Below are positions 17,873 to 26,234 of a stretch of DNA of 64,000 nucleotides, piece after piece. A model generated the notes under the pieces. That model saw only the letters and a program-made list of their open reading frames with translations, searched no databases and was not told the origin of the DNA. A program made the translations under genes and the position numbers. This stretch comes from Paenibacillus amylolyticus. GTDB taxonomy: Bacteria > Bacillota > Bacilli > Paenibacillales > Paenibacillaceae. The stretch covers positions 186,001 through 250,000 of the forward strand of contig NZ_RIAS01000006.1 of assembly GCF_003719335.1 (NCBI RefSeq). Reading direction: 5' to 3'. How positions within the stretch are numbered: the first letter of the stretch is position 1; every line of letters starts with the position of its first letter.

Positions 17873-18511
17873 TTATGATATTCCTGGCTTGTTCGATGCC
17901 AGTTTATGAAGCTGTCCCCGATACAGATCATGCTGGAACTGTTCGCGGTACATGCCATACACCTTAACATCCATGGGGCTTTCGAATGACTTGTCTTCTC
18001 CATCGTTCAGGCCATATGACGGAAGATTCCGCTCATAGGTCATACCCATTTTAAGCAGTACCCGTTCAGAGGAACCATTGGCCTCATAACAGCGTGCTTC
18101 AACTCTCCACAGATGAAGCTCATCAAAACCGAATGTCAGCAGGCGATGTACCGCTTCTGTTGCCACACCTTTCCCCCAGCACGCCTTGTCCAAGATGTAA
18201 CCGATCTGTGCGGTCCCTTTTTGATCATTCCAATGTTGAAAAGAGGTAATGCCGATTACTTGCTCTCTGCCTTTCCAACAGATACCGTAATGCAATGAAT
18301 CCAGTTTGGCACTGCTGCTCCGAATCTGGTTTAGTAGTTTTCTCGCCCGAATGGGTGGAGGTTGACTCCCTCGATTGACGTAACGAATCACCTGAGGATC
18401 GGATAAGAGTTCAGATAAAGTGATATAATCACTTTGACGTAATGACCGAAGTACAAGACGCTCTGTCCATAAGGCTGGCAGCCCTTGAATTAACATATTT
18501 CGATTAAGCAT
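17873..18511 (-). CDS. GNAT family N-acetyltransferase (RimJ/RimL-like)
   Basis: 212 residues. TERLVLRSLRQSDYITLSELLSDPQVIRYV at the start, IGYILDKACWGKGVATEAV (acetyl-CoA loop, Q/R-x-x-G-x-G/A-like) and RVEARCYEANGSSERVLLKMGM are typical of ribosomal-protein-type or small-molecule acetyltransferases. AAAGGAG lies 8 nt before the ATG at 18511. The C-terminal 25 residues are unusual for the family. Substrate unknown. Confidence 0.85.
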   Translation of the reverse strand: MLNRNMLIQGLPALWTERLVLRSLRQSDYITLSELLSDPQVIRYVNRGSQPPPIRARKLLNQIRSSSAKLDSLHYGICWKGREQVIGITSFQHWNDQKGTAQIGYILDKACWGKGVATEAVHRLLTFGFDELHLWRVEARCYEANGSSERVLLKMGMTYERNLPSYGLNDGEDKSFESPMDVKVYGMYREQFQHDLYRGQLHKLASNKPGIS

Positions 18512-18655
18512 GACAATCACTCCTTTGCCTAACGGGCTCTAGTCCGGTAAGACAAGCAAGCTCTAAGGATGATCCGGCATGATACTACTGATCGAATGAC
18601 ATAAATTGTAGTATGTCCTGTAATTGTTCAGCTTTATTCGGTCAAGATACTACAT

Positions 18656-19387
18656 TTACTCTTGTAATCCGCGATAAATACCTGAGCGTATTTCACGAAT
18701 ATATGCCTCAAGTGCCGGTACTTCTGCTTTTTGTGCAATCCGTACTTCATGTTCAATGTCGTAAGGAACCCGAACAAACTGAAGGTTAAACGGTTTTTGG
18801 CTATCCTCGCCGTATTCCCCTTCAAGAATACAATATGAGGCTTGTGGCAGATCAAGCGGATTCCCTACGCTTCCTGTGTTAAACAGCATTTTCCCTTCAA
18901 GATATTGAAGGAAAGCATTATGGACATCACCATACCCGACCACCTCAGCCACACCTGTCCCTGAATCATCCGTTGGAGGATCAAACATGGCCAGCCGCTT
19001 ATCCATCTCATCCCATGGCTGTACGCGATGGTAGACACTTTGCGGTGAAGCATGGACTAATCGAACGGTCCGTCCGCTTAATTTGAACTCATAACTGAAA
19101 GGAAGACTCGCCAAATAAGCCACTCTGTCGGCTCCCAGTCGCTCAGCTTGCCATGTGAAATCACGGACATCCTGATTCACTGCGATCAGTTCATCCCAGT
19201 TGCCACGAATGACCACTTCACATGTTGCTCTGACCTGATCCACCACTTCGGCTGGTTGCGGCCCTTTGCCCACAAGATCACCCAGACAAAATATCCTGTT
19301 CAAACCACGACGCTGCATATCTTTCATCACAGCTTCCCAGGCAGTCATGTTGCCATGAATGTCGGATACAATCGCTATACGTTCCAT
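18656..19387 (-). CDS. Calcineurin-like metallophosphoesterase (YfcE/PrpA-like)
   Basis: 243 residues. Metal ligands: IVSDIHGN (residues 5-12), CLGDLVGKGPQP, RGNWD (GNHD-type motif), VHASP and the C-terminal NTGSVGNPLD. This pattern fits small-molecule or protein phosphatases of the YfcE/DiaA type. GGGGG lies 7-8 nt before the ATG at 19387. Thirty-one bp separate it from the upstream metallophosphoesterase gene on the same strand; the two may be an operon. Confidence 0.85.
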   Translation of the reverse strand: MERIAIVSDIHGNMTAWEAVMKDMQRRGLNRIFCLGDLVGKGPQPAEVVDQVRATCEVVIRGNWDELIAVNQDVRDFTWQAERLGADRVAYLASLPFSYEFKLSGRTVRLVHASPQSVYHRVQPWDEMDKRLAMFDPPTDDSGTGVAEVVGYGDVHNAFLQYLEGKMLFNTGSVGNPLDLPQASYCILEGEYGEDSQKPFNLQFVRVPYDIEHEVRIAQKAEVPALEAYIREIRSGIYRGLQE

Positions 19388-19418
19388 CTGATTAACCCCC
19401 ATTCATGTTTGTTAAGCC

Positions 19419-20378
19419 TTATCTTTCACTTACATCATCCCGGCTTAAACGAAGCACGGTCAGTTCAGGTCTGCATAGAAAACGAATGGGAAGCTGCGTC
19501 ATGCCAAATCCCCGATTCACGTAAACGGGCATCTGGGGCTTAGATGTATAATGCAATCCCTGAACATATTTGCGTGACCCCCGTGGAGTTGTCATTGCAC
19601 CGAACCAGGGAAAACGAACTTGACCACCATGACTGTGACCGGAGAGTTGCAACCCAAATCCATGCGGAGCGGCATAATCGGCATAATCCGGTTCATGCAT
19701 AAGTAGCAGTTTCCATGCACCCTCACTTAACCCTGTAACGGCCTCGTCCAAGTTGGGCTCGCCTGTTAACGCATCATCCAGACCTACTACTGCAAACTTC
19801 CCGTTTCCACGTTCGATAACGGCATGCTCATTCAGTAACAGGGTAAAGCCCGCTTCACGGAACATAGCTATCACGTCCTGTTGTTGCCGTCCTCGATAAT
19901 CATGATTCCCGAGCACAGCAAACTTTCCGTACCTTGCTGTCATAGAGGCTAGAATCGGTACGCACTCACGCATCGGCTCGGATTGTCTCTCAACGATATC
20001 TCCGGTAAAACAGATGAGATCCGGTTGCTGATCCTTGATCTGTCCTGCCAGCTTGCTCAACTTTTTCTGCCCTGTATGAAAACCAAGGTGTACATCACTG
20101 AAATGAACGACACGCAGTCCATCAAACGCTTCGGGAAATGACGGGAACTTAAGATCAATATGATTGACTTGTAAACGCCGAGGTTCCCAAAGTGCGTATC
20201 CCAGTGTCAGCACACTCGCTACTAAAGTCATCACATGTTTTCGTAGTTGGAACATTCGACGAGAAGGGTCATGATCCTTTTCTTTTCCAGGAAAAAGAGG
20301 TTCATTCGAACCGTTTGGCCTGTTTAAGTGCCGGGACGGCGAGCTGCCGCTGTTCAAACGTGGTGTCTTTCCCATCAT
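19419..20378 (-). CDS. Membrane-anchored metallophosphoesterase (YkuE/YaeI-like)
   Basis: 319 residues. A hydrophilic 45-residue N-terminus precedes one hydrophobic segment (HVMTLVASVLTLGYALW), then the phosphoesterase domain: HFSDVHLGFHT, CFTGDIVER, VLGNHDYRG, LMHEPDYAD, LSGHSHGGQVRFP. Such enzymes include UDP-diacylglucosamine or lipid-linked hydrolases at the membrane. GAGGAGG lies before the ATG-ATG at 20378/20375. The long N-terminal extension before the anchor is unusual. Confidence 0.87.
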   Translation of the reverse strand: MMGKTPRLNSGSSPSRHLNRPNGSNEPLFPGKEKDHDPSRRMFQLRKHVMTLVASVLTLGYALWEPRRLQVNHIDLKFPSFPEAFDGLRVVHFSDVHLGFHTGQKKLSKLAGQIKDQQPDLICFTGDIVERQSEPMRECVPILASMTARYGKFAVLGNHDYRGRQQQDVIAMFREAGFTLLLNEHAVIERGNGKFAVVGLDDALTGEPNLDEAVTGLSEGAWKLLLMHEPDYADYAAPHGFGLQLSGHSHGGQVRFPWFGAMTTPRGSRKYVQGLHYTSKPQMPVYVNRGFGMTQLPIRFLCRPELTVLRLSRDDVSER

Positions 20379-20479
20379 TCCCCTCCTCGGGTCGGTTTTC
20401 TTAATAGTTGTTATAGGCTATATCCATCCCTGTAGTATACCATATTTTGCACAGGATGCCCGCTTACTTCGGTTGATGA

Positions 20480-20530
20480 CAAAAGAAGCCGTGACCCGCC
20501 AAACTCTGCGCGGGACCACGACTTCTCCGA
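20480..20530 (-). terminator. Terminator of the sdh operon
   Basis: On the minus strand AAGTCGTGGTCCCGC pairs with GCGGGTCACGGCTT (one mismatch, one bulge), followed by CTTTTGTC. Confidence 0.65.
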
Positions 20531-20565
20531 GAAGCAGCGTGAACCTCTGCTTCGCTATTACACCA

Positions 20566-21330
20566 TTATACACCCAGCCAACGTTTGAACATATGCTTGG
20601 TGGTTTGTTTATTCATCTCAGCGATAGACGTAGTGAGCGGGATGCCTTTTGGACATGAACGCACACAGTTCTGGGAGTTTCCGCAACCTTCAATACCGCC
20701 ATCGTCCATCAACGCTTCCAGACGTTCTTCTGCGTTCATCTCACCTGTAGGGTGAGCGTTAAACAGACGTACCTGGGACAGCGCCGCTGGACCAATAAAG
20801 TCGGTTTTTTCGTTAACGTTCGGACAAGCTTCGAGACATACGCCACAAGTCATACATTTGGACAGCTCGTAAGCCCACTGACGTTTCTTCTCAGGCATCC
20901 GAGGCCCTGGACCAAGGTCATACGTGCCATCGATAGGAATCCATGCTTTAACGCGTTTTAGAGCGTTAAACATCCGAGTGCGGTCAATGACAAGGTCACG
21001 TACCACCGGGAAAGTTTTCATCGGTTCAATACGAACGGGTTGTTCAAGCTTGTCGATCAAAGCTGCACACGCTTGACGCGGTTTGCCATTAATAATCATG
21101 GAGCAGGCGCCGCACACTTCTTCAAGACAGTTGGATTCCCAGCACACCGGAGCGATGGACTTTCCATCTTTATTTACCGGGTTCCGCTGGATTTCCATTA
21201 GGGCACTGATCACGTTCATGTTCGGACGGTACGGAAGCTCAAACTCTTCGGTGTACGAAGATGACTCCGGGCTGTCTTGACGGGTGATAATAAACTTGAC
21301 GGTTTTGCTTGCTGTTGCTTGTTCCGCCAT
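20566..21330 (-). CDS. sdhB: Succinate dehydrogenase iron-sulfur subunit
   Basis: 254 residues. Cysteines for [2Fe-2S] lie in CWESNCLEEVCGACSM and a later Cys; those for [4Fe-4S] and [3Fe-4S] in CMTCGVCLEACP and CGNSQNCVRSCPKGIP. It passes electrons from SdhA to the membrane heme subunit in complex II. GAGGAGGGG precedes the ATG at 21330. It is the last gene of sdhCAB; an unusual 276-bp gap holding a structured repeat separates it from sdhA. Confidence 0.95.
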   Translation of the reverse strand: MAEQATASKTVKFIITRQDSPESSSYTEEFELPYRPNMNVISALMEIQRNPVNKDGKSIAPVCWESNCLEEVCGACSMIINGKPRQACAALIDKLEQPVRIEPMKTFPVVRDLVIDRTRMFNALKRVKAWIPIDGTYDLGPGPRMPEKKRQWAYELSKCMTCGVCLEACPNVNEKTDFIGPAALSQVRLFNAHPTGEMNAEERLEALMDDGGIEGCGNSQNCVRSCPKGIPLTTSIAEMNKQTTKHMFKRWLGV

Positions 21331-21412
21331 ATCGTTGTCCCCTCCTCTGGTGACGATGATTGTATTGCTGGTGCGCAAAGCTATGTTGGTACTCGGGGTA
21401 GGCGCTCCAGTC

Positions 21413-21522
21413 GTGGAATGCCCTTTGGATCGCCATTATCCTCGAATTTGTTTGATCCACCCTTACTAGGTTGAAAATTCGATGATAAACGCGAACGCTT
21501 CGCTTCTTTCGGGCATTTCCAC
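21413..21522 (+). repeat. Structured intergenic repeat, copy A (between sdhA and sdhB)
   Basis: Outer stem GTGGAATGCCC (21413-21423) with GGGCATTTCCAC (21511-21522). Central stem TTATCCTCGAATTT (21436-21449) with AAATTCGATGATAA (21475-21488), keeping the conserved C/T mismatch. Second hairpin GCGAACGCTTCGC at 21491-21503. It matches the downstream copies near 56.6 kb in core sequence. It sits inside the sdh transcript (opposite reading direction), so the RNA made is the complement of the orientation described. Confidence 0.8.
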
Positions 21523-21606
21523 TCCCTACGCTACGCCGTGCACCTCGTGCTGCTTTGCTGGAAACTGCAATCCATTCATCTGGATTGCTGTAATTTTTGT
21601 GGAAGC

Positions 21607-23349
21607 TTAGTCTTTTGAGTAGTCCCGGATACGCGGTGGAATCAGGGATACGTCAACAGGCTCGTACGAGATTTGCGGGCCTTCTTTTGACCAGCTCGCG
21701 ATAGTTGTTTTTAGGAACTCTTCATCGTTACGCTCTGTGAATTCCGGTTTGTAGTGCGCTCCGCGGCTCTCATTACGCAGCAATGCGCCGAGTGTCATCG
21801 CTTCAGCAAGTTCAAGCATGTTCCACAACTGGCGAGTAAATGCCGCACCCGGATTGTTCCAGCCGGAGTTGTCATACATGTTGATTTTGCCATAACGCTC
21901 TTTCAATTCCTTGATTTTGCCAATGGTTGCTTCAAGCTTGTCATTGTAGCGAACCACCGTCATGTTGGCTGTCATCCACTCACCCAACTCTTTGTGAATC
22001 ACATAAGCATTTTCCGTACCTTGCATTTTCATGATGCCTTCGTATTTGTCGGTTTGACGCTTCGTATAACCATCAAATACGGAAGAAGAGATATCCGCAG
22101 AGGACTTCTTAAGTCCTTTGATATATTCAGCCGCTTTTGGCCCTGCCACCATACCACCATAAATTGCGGATACGAGTGAGTTTGCACCCAAGCGGTTTGC
22201 ACCGTGATATTGATATTCACATTCGCCAGCTGCAAACAGCCCTGGAATGTTAGTCATTTGATTATAATCTACCCACATGCCACCCATGGAATAGTGAACA
22301 GCCGGGAAGATTTTCATCGGAATTTTACGCGGATCGTCACCCATGAATTTCTCATAGATTTCAATGATTCCGCCCAGTTTGACATCCAGTTCCTTCGGAT
22401 CTTTGTGAGAGAGGTCGAGATATACCATGTTCTCGCCATTCACACCTAGTCCCATGTCTACGCAGACGCTGAAGATTTCACGTGTCGCGATATCACGCGG
22501 AACAAGGTTACCGTAGGATGGATATTTCTCCTCAAGGAAATACCAAGGTTTGCCGTCTTTGTATGTCCAGATCCGTCCACCTTCACCACGCGCCGATTCG
22601 GACATCAGACGCAGCTTATCATCTCCTGGAATCGCTGTCGGGTGAATCTGAATGAACTCACCGTTGGCATAATTCACGCCTTGCTGATATACCGCACTTG
22701 CAGCTGTACCTGTATTGATAACGGAGTTTGTTGTTTTACCGAAGATAATACCTGGACCACCGCTCGCCAGAATAACGGCTTCGGCTGGGAACGTTTGTAC
22801 CTTCATCGTTTTCAGATCCTGCGCGACGATACCGCGGCATACCCCTTCATCGTCCACAACGGCTTGAAGGAACTCCCAGTTCTCATACTTGGTCACGAGA
22901 CCCGCTGCTTCCCAGCGGCGTACTTGCTCATCGAGCGCGTACAACAGCTGTTGTCCCGTTGTCGCACCAGCAAATGCTGTACGGTGATGCTTCGTTCCTC
23001 CGAAACGGCGGAAATCGAGCAAACCTTCCGGCGTACGGTTGAACATAACGCCCATCCGGTCCATCAGGTGAATGATGCCTGGTGCTGCTTCACACATCGC
23101 TTTAACGGGTGGTTGGTTGGCAAGGAAGTCTCCGCCATAAACCGTATCGTCAAAGTGTACCCATGGGGAGTCGCCTTCCCCTTTCGTATTTACCGCACCG
23201 TTGATACCGCCTTGGGCACATACGGAGTGGGATCTTTTAACAGGAACCAGTGAAAATAAATGAACATGGACTCCGGCTTCAGCCGATTTGATCGCCGCCA
23301 TCAATCCCGCGAGACCGCCGCCCACAATAATTACATTCGATGATGCCAT
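21607..23349 (-). CDS. sdhA: Succinate dehydrogenase flavoprotein subunit
   Basis: 580 residues. FAD Rossmann motif VIIVGGGLAGLMAAI at the N-terminus, the covalent-flavin His in RSHSVCAQGGING, substrate-binding HPTAIPG, the catalytic Arg region SESARGEGGRIW, and HGANRLGANSLVSAIYGG. Oxidises succinate to fumarate in the TCA cycle as part of membrane complex II. It follows sdhC by 128 bp. Confidence 0.96.
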   Translation of the reverse strand: MASSNVIIVGGGLAGLMAAIKSAEAGVHVHLFSLVPVKRSHSVCAQGGINGAVNTKGEGDSPWVHFDDTVYGGDFLANQPPVKAMCEAAPGIIHLMDRMGVMFNRTPEGLLDFRRFGGTKHHRTAFAGATTGQQLLYALDEQVRRWEAAGLVTKYENWEFLQAVVDDEGVCRGIVAQDLKTMKVQTFPAEAVILASGGPGIIFGKTTNSVINTGTAASAVYQQGVNYANGEFIQIHPTAIPGDDKLRLMSESARGEGGRIWTYKDGKPWYFLEEKYPSYGNLVPRDIATREIFSVCVDMGLGVNGENMVYLDLSHKDPKELDVKLGGIIEIYEKFMGDDPRKIPMKIFPAVHYSMGGMWVDYNQMTNIPGLFAAGECEYQYHGANRLGANSLVSAIYGGMVAGPKAAEYIKGLKKSSADISSSVFDGYTKRQTDKYEGIMKMQGTENAYVIHKELGEWMTANMTVVRYNDKLEATIGKIKELKERYGKINMYDNSGWNNPGAAFTRQLWNMLELAEAMTLGALLRNESRGAHYKPEFTERNDEEFLKTTIASWSKEGPQISYEPVDVSLIPPRIRDYSKD

Positions 23350-23416
23350 TGCTAGTTCACTCCCTTATAAGTAAGCATTATTCATTAAGATTTAAGATCT
23401 CAGAAAGTGTTCATTC

Positions 23417-23458
23417 ATAGACTCAATCTCTACTTGTTAATTCAAAAATCGAGTCTAT
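23417..23458. repeat. Inverted repeat between sdhC and sdhA
   Basis: ATAGACTC (23417-23424) and GAGTCTAT (23451-23458), a perfect 8-bp inverted repeat with a 26-nt loop, flanked on both sides by TTCATTC/ATTCATTC. It has no T tract, so it is more likely an mRNA processing or stability hairpin than a terminator. Confidence 0.4.
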
Positions 23459-23477
23459 AAGTATTCATTCTCCAAAT

Positions 23478-24146
23478 TTAAACCAAAACAGATTTTACCG
23501 CATCAATCATTGACGTAGCTGTCTGGAAATCTACATTCCGGAAAGCAAACAATGAAGCGATAAACATGATGGATACCAGTGCGAACAAGCTCATGCACAC
23601 ATACGAGGACACGCGCTGTGCACGAGGCCCCACTGTAATTCCCCAGCTAACGAGGAACGACCAGAGTCCGTTAGCAAAGTGATATGATGCCGCCACAACA
23701 CTGATTAAATATAGAATAAATGTTACCGGATTCATCACGATGTTATGGATAACACCGCCCAACTCTTCGTGAGTTACGTTGCCGAGAGCCACTTGTACGC
23801 GCGTCTCCCATACGTGCCAGATCACAAATACAAACGTGATGACACCACTGATCCGCTGCAACGTATAACGCCAGTTGCGCTCATTACCGTAACGACCCAC
23901 GTTAGGCTTGGCCTGATAAGCAATGTACAGACCATATACACCGTGATAGAACAGCGGCAGCCAGATCAGAAACGTTTCCAAAACAATGACGAGCGGAAGG
24001 CTGTTCAAGAAGGCAACCGCACCGTTAAAAGCTTCTTTGCCGCCTTCAACTGCCGAGAAGTTCGTCACCAGATGCTCTAGAAAAAACAGACTGAGCGGAA
24101 TGACGCCAAGCAAGGAGTGCAGCTTTCTGGAGTAAAACCCTTTCAT
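23478..24146 (-). CDS. sdhC: Succinate dehydrogenase cytochrome b558 subunit
   Basis: 222 residues with five hydrophobic segments, as in the firmicute b558 subunit. His residues in KLHSLLG, FLEHLVTN, YHGVYGLY and VIWHVWETR are placed for binding two hemes; SYHFANGLWSFLVSWGITVG is characteristic. It anchors SdhAB and reduces menaquinone. The ATG at 24146 follows AAAGGGG by 11 nt. First gene of sdhCAB. Confidence 0.93.
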   Translation of the reverse strand: MKGFYSRKLHSLLGVIPLSLFFLEHLVTNFSAVEGGKEAFNGAVAFLNSLPLVIVLETFLIWLPLFYHGVYGLYIAYQAKPNVGRYGNERNWRYTLQRISGVITFVFVIWHVWETRVQVALGNVTHEELGGVIHNIVMNPVTFILYLISVVAASYHFANGLWSFLVSWGITVGPRAQRVSSYVCMSLFALVSIMFIASLFAFRNVDFQTATSMIDAVKSVLV

Positions 24147-24333
24147 AAAATGTCGATCCCCTTTCGCTAAATACAACGTTTTCATAAAACCATTCGTATA
24201 TCATGACACGTATCCTTCTTGCATGAGAAGGTTCGACAAATTGTTCCGTTTTGATCAGGTGTGAACAACTTGTGTCACGATTCATGTTACTCCTTTTTTT
24301 CTTATAAGGGAATTGCAATATAATTATTAAATG

Positions 24334-24408
24334 TTATAACCTATAGGTATAAGTGTTGAAACAAAGGTTTTGTAAGGGTTATACCATTGCAACGATGCGA
24401 TGGTAACC
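24334..24408. promoter_or_regulatory. Candidate LysR operators between sdhC and the LysR gene
   Basis: Two symmetric elements lie between the divergent genes: TTATAACCTATAGGTATAA (24334-24352, near palindrome) and GGTTATACCAT (24377-24387) with ATGGTAACC (24400-24408). Their position and dyad form fit binding of the divergent LysR regulator, with control of sdh as an inference. Confidence 0.4.
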
Positions 24409-24508
24409 TAATATATCAATGAAGGCAGCAAGTTGAAGTGCCATACAATAAGGCAAACGATTAATCAAGGGCAAGAATCACACTCATAATGAAAAGAGGT
24501 TTGTGTTC

Positions 24509-25432
24509 ATGTTCGAAGACTTAAACGCATTTGCAGCGGTTGTAGAGCAGTCCAGTCTAAACCGAGCATCCAAGTTACTGAATCTGTCTCAGCCTGCACT
24601 CTCTCGTAAAATTTCCAAGCTGGAAGATGAACTGGGCGTATCCCTCTTTCATCGCCGCGGCAAACGACTGGAATTAACCAGCGTAGGCCAACTCGCCTAC
24701 ACCTTTGCCGTCGAGCAGAAACAACAGCAGCAGAAATTTCTCACCATGTTATCTCAATACAAGGATGAGGAACAGAGCACTATTACGCTAGGAGCGAGCC
24801 TGACGACACTTCAGACCACCTTACCCCCACTCGTCAACGCTTTTATGGAGAAGCATCCTCATGCAGAATTAAAGTTGCTAACAGGCAAGACCCATGAGAT
24901 CGTTTCTTTTGTACGTGATAAAAAAGCCGATGTGGGCATTGTAGCCTCGTCCATTAGCGAAACGGGACTCAATTGCGTTCCACTATTTGATGATCATTTG
25001 GAGCTGGTTGTGCCGCTAACGCACCCTCTTGCAGGTAAGGAAGCAGGTATGGAGCATCTGCAGGACCTGCCCATGATTACGTTTTCCAAAGGAACATGGT
25101 ACCGCAAGCTCACAGACGATCTGTTCCAGCGCTGCACCGTAATGCCTGACATTCGCATGGAGATTGATTCATTTGAAGCCATTATCCGTCTTCTGCCGAC
25201 CTGTAAAGCCGCTGCCCTGCTTCCCAAATCTTATCTTCGTCCACAGCTGCTGGCAGATAACGATCTCGTTGCCGTGCATTTACCTCAGTTGAAACAGACC
25301 CGAAGAACAACTTGCATGATCTATGGGGAAAAGGAAAATCTCAGCGAAACCGCGAGACAATGGGTCAGGGAGACTGCTGCATTTTTTACAGCAAAGGCGT
25401 CATTGCCCTCACGAAGGACAACAACGCCTTGA
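24509..25432 (+). CDS. LysR family regulator divergent from sdhCAB
   Basis: 307 residues. HTH: SSLNRASKLLNLSQPALSRKISKLEDELG; effector domain from about residue 90 (STITLGASLTTLQTTLPPLV). AAGAGG lies 9 nt before the ATG at 24509; a GTG two codons up is less likely. Divergence from sdhC with dyad elements between suggests it controls respiratory or TCA genes. It does not look like CcpC of B. subtilis. Confidence 0.88.
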   Translation: MFEDLNAFAAVVEQSSLNRASKLLNLSQPALSRKISKLEDELGVSLFHRRGKRLELTSVGQLAYTFAVEQKQQQQKFLTMLSQYKDEEQSTITLGASLTTLQTTLPPLVNAFMEKHPHAELKLLTGKTHEIVSFVRDKKADVGIVASSISETGLNCVPLFDDHLELVVPLTHPLAGKEAGMEHLQDLPMITFSKGTWYRKLTDDLFQRCTVMPDIRMEIDSFEAIIRLLPTCKAAALLPKSYLRPQLLADNDLVAVHLPQLKQTRRTTCMIYGEKENLSETARQWVRETAAFFTAKASLPSRRTTTP

Positions 25433-25529
25433 TTTCATTAAGAAGGAGTAGCTTTTCTATTGATCAGGACAAGCTTTTAAAGCTGTTTATTCTCTTGAAG
25501 GAGGATAACGATCAACATAACTGAGCTAC

Positions 25530-26201
25530 TCAACTCTCCTCACTAATGACTTCTTCTTCAAACCGGTCGATGTCATCATTATTGCCAATAATGACCATAA
25601 TATCCCCCATTTGCAGCGAATCCATTGCCGTCGGGGCAATAATGACCCCGGCTTCTTTTTGCAGGGCTACAATGCTGCAGTTAAAGCGTACACGTGCATT
25701 CAAGCTGGAGAGGGTTTTATTGTGCAGACATGCAGGTACTTTCATCTCTACAATACTGTAGTCATTGGACAATTCGATGTAATCCAGCAGGTTTGGCGTA
25801 ACCAATTGGTGAGCGACCCGGATGCCCATATCCCGTTCAGGGTACACGACACGGTCTATGCCCAGCTTGTCGAGTGCTCGTCCGTGAAGAACAGAGATGG
25901 CTTTAGCGACAACCGTTTTGACCCCCAGCTCTTTGAGCAGAATCGCGGTAAGGATACTCGTCTGAATATCGTCACCAATGGCAACGATGCCACAATCAAA
26001 ATTACGAATGCCCAGTGAGCGGAGCACTTCTTCATCCGTAGCATCCGCTACGACAGCGTGAGTGACCAGGTCACTCATGTCTTCGACGAGCTCTTCATTT
26101 TTATCAATGCCGAGCACCTCATAACCTAGTTCCATTAATTCCTGTGCCAGACTGGAGCCAAACCGCCCAAGTCCAATGACCGCAAACTGCTGTTTTTTCA
26201 T
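25530..26201 (-). CDS. ktrA: K+ uptake regulatory subunit KtrA/KtrC (RCK_N + RCK_C)
   Basis: 223 residues. Nucleotide-binding RCK_N (FAVIGLGRFGSSLAQEL; Asp in GIDKNEE) and RCK_C (VEMKVPACLHNKTL to the end), the latter known in firmicutes to bind c-di-AMP. It gates the KtrB channel. It lies 33 bp after ktrB. Whether it is a KtrA or KtrC orthologue cannot be told by eye. Confidence 0.9.
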   Translation of the reverse strand: MKKQQFAVIGLGRFGSSLAQELMELGYEVLGIDKNEELVEDMSDLVTHAVVADATDEEVLRSLGIRNFDCGIVAIGDDIQTSILTAILLKELGVKTVVAKAISVLHGRALDKLGIDRVVYPERDMGIRVAHQLVTPNLLDYIELSNDYSIVEMKVPACLHNKTLSSLNARVRFNCSIVALQKEAGVIIAPTAMDSLQMGDIMVIIGNNDDIDRFEEEVISEES

Positions 26202-26234
26202 CGTTCTTCACGAACCCCTCTATCCTAGTAATCA

